From NCBI GenBank assembly GCA_020633435.1, contig JACKDP010000009.1:248001-312000 (forward strand): 64,000 nt of DNA, given 5' to 3'. The notes under the pieces were generated by a model that worked only from the letters and a program-made list of their open reading frames with translations, had not been told where the DNA came from and did not search any database. A program made the position numbers and the translations under genes. Of the stretch, positions 59,672 to 64,000 are shown in pieces. Source of the stretch: Myxococcales bacterium (GTDB lineage: Bacteria > Myxococcota_A > Bradymonadia > UBA7976 > UBA1532). How positions within the stretch are numbered: position 1 is the stretch's first letter; the number at the start of each line of letters is the position of its first letter.

Positions 59672-59989
59672 ATGACCCCGCAGCAGCTCTTCGAAGACCA
59701 GATCGCCAAGCGCCTCACCGAGGACGCCTCCCTCAAGGAGATCGACGCGGTCTACCAGTTCAACGTCACGGGCGACAACGGCGGCGAGTGGACCGTCGAC
59801 CTGCGCGCGGGTGCCGTCAAGGCCGGCAACGACGCCGACGCCGACTGCACCATCGGCATCGCCGACAGCGACCTGATCAACCTGGTCGAGGGCACCGTGA
59901 ACGGGCCCCAGCTCTTCATGGGCGGCCTCATCCAGATCGAGGGCGATATGTCCCTCGCCATGCGCCTCCAGAGCGTCCTGGGCGGCTGA
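59672..59989 (+). CDS. SCP2 sterol-binding domain protein
   Basis: 105 residues, a single SCP-2 lipid-binding domain: IDAVYQFNVTGDNGGEWTVD, AGAVKAGNDADADCTIGIAD, LFMGGLIQIEGDMSLAMRLQ. SCP2 domains bind fatty acyl or sterol ligands in a hydrophobic tunnel. GGAGG lies about eight bases before ATG 59672. It is followed immediately by the CoA-transferase/racemase, so the two may process branched-chain or sterol-side-chain acyl-CoAs (inference). Confidence 0.9.
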   Translation: MTPQQLFEDQIAKRLTEDASLKEIDAVYQFNVTGDNGGEWTVDLRAGAVKAGNDADADCTIGIADSDLINLVEGTVNGPQLFMGGLIQIEGDMSLAMRLQSVLGG

Positions 59990-59997
59990 TCGCCCCC

Positions 59998-61212
59998 ATG
60001 GCACGCCCCCTCGACGGCCTCAAGGTCCTCGATCTCACCCGGCTCCTGCCGGGCCCCTTCGCTACTCTCCTCCTGGCTGACCTCGGCGCCACCATCATCA
60101 AGGTGGAGGAGCCGAAGGGGGGCGACTACGCCCGGCACTTCCCGCCCCAGGGCGGCCGCATGTCGGGGGTGTTCGCGGCGCTGAACCGCGACAAGCAAGG
60201 CATCGCGCTGGACCTGAAGCGCCCCGAGGGGCGCGACGCCCTCCTGCGCCTGGCGGCCACGGCGGACGTGCTGGTGGAGAGCTTCCGCCCTGGCGTCCTG
60301 GACCGCCTCGGCCTCGGCTGGTCGGCCCTGCACGCGGCGAACCCCCGCCTGATCGTCTGCGCGATCACGGGCTTCGGCCAGACGGGCCCGCTGGCCGAGC
60401 GCGCCGGGCACGACCTCGACTACCTGGCCATCGCCGGCCTCGCGGGGCTGACCGGCCACGCGGGCCAGGTGGTGCAGCCGGGCCTCCAGGCCGCCGACAT
60501 CGCCGGCGGCGCCCTCTACGGCGTCGTCGGCATCCTGGCGGCGCTCCAGCAGCGCGCGACGACCGGCCTCGGCCAGCGGGTCGACGCGTCGATGACCGAC
60601 GGCGTCGCGGGGCTGGGCCTGCTCGTCCACGCGAAGCAGCACCTCGACGGCAAGCCCACCGCGCCCGGCGAAGACGACCTGGCCGGCGGTCGCCTCTGCT
60701 ACCGCACCTGGCCCTGCGCCGACGGCCGGTGGCTCGCGGTCGGGGCCCTGGAGCCGAAGTTCTGGGGGGCCCTCTGCGCGGCCGTCGGCCGCCCCGACCT
60801 CTTCCCGGCCGGCTACGCCGAGGGCGCCCGGCGCGACGCGGCCGAGGCCGAGATCAGCGCCCTGTTCGCGGCGCGCAGCCGCGACGCCTGGGTGGCCGAC
60901 CTGGCCGATCACGACGTCTGCGTCGAGCCCGTCCTGGGGCCGGAGGAGGCGCGGGTGCACCCCCACGCGGTGGCGCGGGGTCTGTTCGGCACCCACCACC
61001 ACCCGGGGGAGGGCGCCACCTTCCTGCACCAGTTCCCGAACCCACGGCTGCTGCCCGACCACCCGCCCCCGGCGGAGGTCCAGCCGGCGCCTCAGCTGGG
61101 GGAGCACACCGATGCGGTGCTGCGTGCGGCGGGGTTCAGCGAGGCCGAGGTGGCCGATCTGCGGGCCGCCGGGGTGCTGGGGAAGCCTCCTCGGTCGGCC
61201 GCAAGCCCCTGA
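59998..61212 (+). CDS. CaiB/BaiF family CoA-transferase or alpha-methylacyl-CoA racemase
   Basis: 404 residues of the family III CoA-transferase fold: LKVLDLTRLLPGPFATLLLA, ATIIKVEEPKGGDYAR, LNRDKQGIALDLKRPEGRDA, LVESFRPGVLDRLGLG, and a racemase-like AGHDLDYLAIAGLAGL and AADIAGGALYGVVG with His/Asp at the positions used by alpha-methylacyl-CoA racemase. Length is closer to CoA-transferases, so the reaction is not settled. It is co-transcribed with the SCP2 gene. The next 172 bases carry no gene. Confidence 0.85.
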   Translation: MARPLDGLKVLDLTRLLPGPFATLLLADLGATIIKVEEPKGGDYARHFPPQGGRMSGVFAALNRDKQGIALDLKRPEGRDALLRLAATADVLVESFRPGVLDRLGLGWSALHAANPRLIVCAITGFGQTGPLAERAGHDLDYLAIAGLAGLTGHAGQVVQPGLQAADIAGGALYGVVGILAALQQRATTGLGQRVDASMTDGVAGLGLLVHAKQHLDGKPTAPGEDDLAGGRLCYRTWPCADGRWLAVGALEPKFWGALCAAVGRPDLFPAGYAEGARRDAAEAEISALFAARSRDAWVADLADHDVCVEPVLGPEEARVHPHAVARGLFGTHHHPGEGATFLHQFPNPRLLPDHPPPAEVQPAPQLGEHTDAVLRAAGFSEAEVADLRAAGVLGKPPRSAASP

Positions 61213-61298
61213 TCTACGAACAGAACAAGAGCAGTGAACAAAGAGGCGGACCGAGCCGGGCGAAGACCAGGTCGCCGGTGGCGAGGCGCGAGAAGAAA

Positions 61299-61315
61299 GC
61301 GTGGTGGGGCCACGC
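61299..61315 (-). terminator. possible terminator of the minus-strand barrel gene
   Basis: GCGTGG (61299-61304) and CCACGC (61310-61315) form a 6-bp stem with a 5-base loop; on the minus strand it is followed by TTTCTTCTC. It lies 70 bases past the barrel stop, in the gene-free 61213-61384 interval. Confidence 0.4.
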
Positions 61316-61384
61316 TGCCGACGAGCAACGAAGCCAGCGGCGACATGGGCCAGCCAGGCGACGGGAGACTCTTTGATCGATGCT

Positions 61385-61948
61385 CTAGAAAAACACGCCC
61401 GCCATGAAGAGCAGGTGGTTGACGCGCGAGTCGTCGCCCTTCACCGCCTCCGTGAGCTGGTACAGGTAGCGGATGTCCACGCCGACGGAGGCCACGCCGA
61501 GGCCGAGGTTGGCGCCCACCACGATGGGCAGGTACATCACCATGTCTTCCGTCTGATCGTTCTCGACGTCCTTCCCATCGAAGGTCGCGCCCAGGTGGAA
61601 GCGGGGCTGGAGGCCGAGCCCGAGCTTGAGGTCGAGCAACACCGGGATGAGCGGGATGCCCACCTGGGCGATGACCGGGATGTCCAGGTCGGTGCTCACC
61701 GCGTCCGCGCCGGCGATCTCCGAGGTCACCTGGGTGTAAAGCAGGTCGACCTCGACGCCGAGGAGCGCGAGATCGATCTTCAGCGCGCCGCCGACGGTGA
61801 AGGTGTTGATGTTCACGTCGGCGAGGGCCTTGTCGCCGAAGCCGGGGCCGACGCCGAGCCGCACGCCGAAGTTCGTCCCGAGGGCCGCGGCCTGGCCGGC
61901 CGTGAGCAGGGCGAAGAAGCCAATGATTCCAGCAACCTTGTTCCGCAT
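61385..61948 (-). CDS. outer membrane beta-barrel protein
   Basis: 187 residues with signal peptide (IIGFFALLTAGQAAALG) and barrel strands (NFGVRLGVGPGFGDKALADV, FTVGGALKIDLALLGVEVDL, LLDLKLGLGLQPRFHLGATF, VASVGVDIRYLYQLTEAV) ending LFMAGVFF. The C-terminal Phe is the usual Bam signal. GGAGG precedes ATG 61948. It is divergent from pnp with 147 bases between. Function unknown; not clearly related to the barrel at 48951-49535. Confidence 0.8.
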   Translation of the reverse strand: MRNKVAGIIGFFALLTAGQAAALGTNFGVRLGVGPGFGDKALADVNINTFTVGGALKIDLALLGVEVDLLYTQVTSEIAGADAVSTDLDIPVIAQVGIPLIPVLLDLKLGLGLQPRFHLGATFDGKDVENDQTEDMVMYLPIVVGANLGLGVASVGVDIRYLYQLTEAVKGDDSRVNHLLFMAGVFF

Positions 61949-62095
61949 GGAGCCTCCCTGGGCCGGTCCGATCGGCCCCTCGCTACAGAGGAGACCCCAA
62001 AGTCGCGGCCAAACGCAATCCGCTCCGTCCGCCGCCGGGCTTTCCACGGGGCCCCGGCTCCCCTACCCTGCGCGGGCTTGACCCGAGGAGCCCGC

Positions 62096-64000
62096 GTGCA
62101 GAGCGAGACCTTCACCATCGGCGAGACCCCCATCACCCTGGAGTGGGGGCACCTCGCCCGCCAGGCCAGCGGGGCCGTCCTGCTGCGCCAGGGCCGCACG
62201 GCCCTCCTGGCCACCGTGACCGCGGCCGCGACGCCCAGCGGCGCCGACTTCCTGCCCCTGACGGTGGAGTACCGCGAGCGGGCGGCCGCCGCGGGCCGCA
62301 TCCCGGGCAACTTCTTCCGCCGCGAGACGCGCCCGGGCGAGCACGAGGTGCTCGTCTCCCGCCTGGTGGATCGCAGCCTGCGCCCCCTCTTCCCCGCCGG
62401 CTTCACCTGCCAGACCGACGTGCAGGTCACGGTGCACAGCGCGGAGCCCGGCAGCGACCCGGCCAGCCTGGCCATCCTCGCGGCCTCCGCGGCCCTGCAG
62501 GTCTCGGATCTGCCCCTCGCGGCCCCGGTCGCCGGCCTGCGCCTGCTGCGGCGGGGCGGTCGCCTCGTGCTGCTGCCCGGCGACGGCGAGGAGCGCCTGG
62601 CCGATCTCGATCTGGTCGTGTCGGTGACGCCCGATGGCCTGGTGATGGTCGAGGGCGAGGCGGACGGCGTGGCGGAGGCCGACGTCCTGGCGGCCCTCGA
62701 CGCCGCCGCGGAGGCGCTGGCCCCCGCGCTGGAGACGCTGGCCCGCATGGCCGGCCCCAAGCGCGCCGTCGCCCCGCCCGCGAAGCCCCTGCTGGCCGAG
62801 GTGGCCGAGCTGGTCGGCGACGAGGTGGCCGCCGCCGTCGCCATCACCACGAAGGCCGACCGCCGCGCCGCCCTGGCGGCCGCTCGCGAGGGCGTCGTCG
62901 CCGCCCTCGGCGCCGAGGCCGCCCCGGCGTTCGACGCCCTCGTCAAGGCCCGGTCCCGCGCCGCCATCCTGGCCGGCCGCCGCGCCGATGGTCGCGGGCA
63001 CGCCGACGTGCGGCCCATCGAGTGCGCCACCGGCGTCCTGCCCGCCTGCCACGGCTCGGCCCTCTTCACCCGGGGCGAGACGCAGGTGCTGGCCACCGCC
63101 ACGCTAGGCAGCCAGCGCGACGCCCAGGACATCGAGCGCCTCTTCGGCATGACCCGGGAGCGCTTCCTCCTGCACTACCACTTCCCCGCCTTCTCGGTGG
63201 GCGAGGTGGGCGGACGCCCCGGCCCCGGCCGCCGCGAGATCGGCCACGGCAACCTGGCCCGCCGCGCCGTCGTGCCCGCGCTGCCCGCCGAGGCCGAGCA
63301 CCCCTACACGCTGCGCGTGACCTCCGACGTCACCGCGTCGAACGGCTCGTCCTCCATGGCCACCGTCTGCGGCGCCACCCTGGCCCTCATCGACGCCGGC
63401 GTGCCCCTCAAGGCCCCCGTCGCCGGCGTGGCCATGGGCCTCGTGCGCGAGGGCGAGGCCACCGCCGTCCTGACCGACATCCTCGGCGACGAGGATCACC
63501 TGGGCGACATGGACTTCAAGGTCGCCGGCACGGCCGACGGCATCAACGCCATCCAGCTCGACAACAAGCTGGGCAGCCTGCCCCGCGCCGTCCTGGCCCA
63601 GGCCCTCGACCAGGCCCGCGACGGCCGCCTGCACATCCTGGCCGCCATGCAGCCCGCCATCGACGCCCTCGGCGGCCGCATCCCCGACCATGTGCCGCGC
63701 CACGAGCGCCTGCGCATCAACCCGGCCCGCATCGGCCTGCTCATCGGCCCGGGCGGCCGGAATCTGCAGCAGATTCAGGGACGTACGGGCGCGCGCATCG
63801 AGGTGAACCAGGACGGCTCCGTCATCATCACGGGCAAGGACCGCGCCTCCACCCGGGAGGCCGCCCGCGCCGTGCAGGCCATCTCCATCGAGCTGGAGAA
63901 GGGCGCGCTCTACCTGGGCACCGTGCAGTCGGTGAAGGACTTCGGCGCCTTCGTCCGCATCGCGGAGCACGACGGGCTGGTGCATGTGTCGGAGCTGGGC
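62096..64000 (+). CDS. pnp: polyribonucleotide nucleotidyltransferase (PNPase), truncated by window end
   Basis: 3'-5' phosphorolytic exoribonuclease and tailing enzyme of the degradosome. 635 codons are present, open at the edge. First PH domain: NFFRRETRPGEHEVLVSRLV, DRSLRPLFPAGFTCQTD. Second PH domain: LFTRGETQVLATATLG, DVTASNGSSSMATVCGATLA, and the catalytic ILGDEDHLGDMDFKVAGT (Asp/Asp/Lys of the active site). Then a KH domain (ARIGLLIGPGGRNLQQIQG) and the start of the S1 domain (ALYLGTVQSVKDFGAFVRI). GTG 62096 follows GAGGAG. rpsO is not upstream here; the barrel gene is. Confidence 0.97.
   Translation, partial: MQSETFTIGETPITLEWGHLARQASGAVLLRQGRTALLATVTAAATPSGADFLPLTVEYRERAAAAGRIPGNFFRRETRPGEHEVLVSRLVDRSLRPLFPAGFTCQTDVQVTVHSAEPGSDPASLAILAASAALQVSDLPLAAPVAGLRLLRRGGRLVLLPGDGEERLADLDLVVSVTPDGLVMVEGEADGVAEADVLAALDAAAEALAPALETLARMAGPKRAVAPPAKPLLAEVAELVGDEVAAAVAITTKADRRAALAAAREGVVAALGAEAAPAFDALVKARSRAAILAGRRADGRGHADVRPIECATGVLPACHGSALFTRGETQVLATATLGSQRDAQDIERLFGMTRERFLLHYHFPAFSVGEVGGRPGPGRREIGHGNLARRAVVPALPAEAEHPYTLRVTSDVTASNGSSSMATVCGATLALIDAGVPLKAPVAGVAMGLVREGEATAVLTDILGDEDHLGDMDFKVAGTADGINAIQLDNKLGSLPRAVLAQALDQARDGRLHILAAMQPAIDALGGRIPDHVPRHERLRINPARIGLLIGPGGRNLQQIQGRTGARIEVNQDGSVIITGKDRASTREAARAVQAISIELEKGALYLGTVQSVKDFGAFVRIAEHDGLVHVSELG

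Overview
The window is a dense stretch of high-GC bacterial chromosome (roughly 70-75% G+C by eye, not computed) from a Gram-negative organism. BamA, OmpH/Skp, LpxD, LpxA, a Lol exporter, PNPase, SspB and several small outer-membrane barrels all imply an outer membrane with lipid A. The zapA-fau-rny order, the tandem outer-membrane barrels, the PilZ, PATAN/DUF4388 and HEAT-repeat proteins and the base composition point to a deltaproteobacterial lineage, most likely Myxococcota. That placement is inferred from gene content only. There is no prophage, integron, CRISPR array or complete insertion sequence; nearly everything is housekeeping.

Layout. 0-3.2 kb: end of sucA, sucB (one frameshift) and lpdA, the 2-oxoglutarate dehydrogenase complex, then a terminator and tRNA-Glu and tRNA-Lys on the minus strand. 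3.5-6 kb: zapA-fau-rny, overlapping. 6-8 kb: a lone receiver protein, then a long acyl carrier protein overlapping a homologue of cyanobacterial acyl-ACP reductase. 8-12.5 kb, minus: ybeY, ybeZ/phoH, a DUF4388 protein and a TPR membrane protein. 12.7-17 kb: sspB and a small membrane protein facing sucD-sucC and an isocitrate-dehydrogenase-like protein that has lost its catalytic residues. 17-22.4 kb: histidine kinase, HEAT protein, Nudix protein, MltD-like transglycosylase and an RsmJ-like methyltransferase (frameshifted). 22.5-24.6 kb: groES-groEL. 24.7-33.7 kb: a minus-strand run starting with a presenilin-like membrane protein, then smc (with a tight cluster of indels), ftsY, two outer-membrane barrels and a membrane HEAT protein. 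33.8-39 kb: Ig/DUF4129, DUF4350, MoxR and DUF58 genes. 39-43 kb, minus: a sigma-54 activator coupled to a metallo-beta-lactamase-fold hydrolase, PilZ, def and bcp. 43-46.8 kb: PHP phosphoesterase, a Cys-rich ferredoxin-like protein, folE, an SDR and a DHH phosphoesterase. 46.9-49.5 kb: lpoB, a COG3014-like lipoprotein and a barrel. 49.6-52.7 kb: prfB with its programmed +1 frameshift, a 460-base intergenic region with a DnaA-box cluster, and lysS. 52.7-59.6 kb: an envelope operon, lolC/E-lolD-bamA-ompH-lpxD-lpxA. 59.6-64 kb: SCP2 protein, CoA-transferase/racemase, a barrel on the minus strand and the first 635 codons of pnp.

The themes are TCA-cycle enzymes (sucAB-lpdA, sucCD), RNA turnover (rny, ybeY, pnp), protein quality control (groESL, sspB) and envelope building (MltD, LpoB, Lol, Bam, Lpx). 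Genes are tightly packed, with many ATGA, GTGA and TTGA stop/start overlaps.

Most worth a second look: the presenilin-like GxGD protein next to smc/ftsY, the acyl-ACP-reductase/ACP pair, the isocitrate dehydrogenase pseudoenzyme beside sucCD, and the origin-like DnaA-box cluster between prfB and lysS. Eight small indels (one in sucB, six in smc, one in rsmJ) look like assembly errors rather than decay, so reads should be checked before calling those genes broken.
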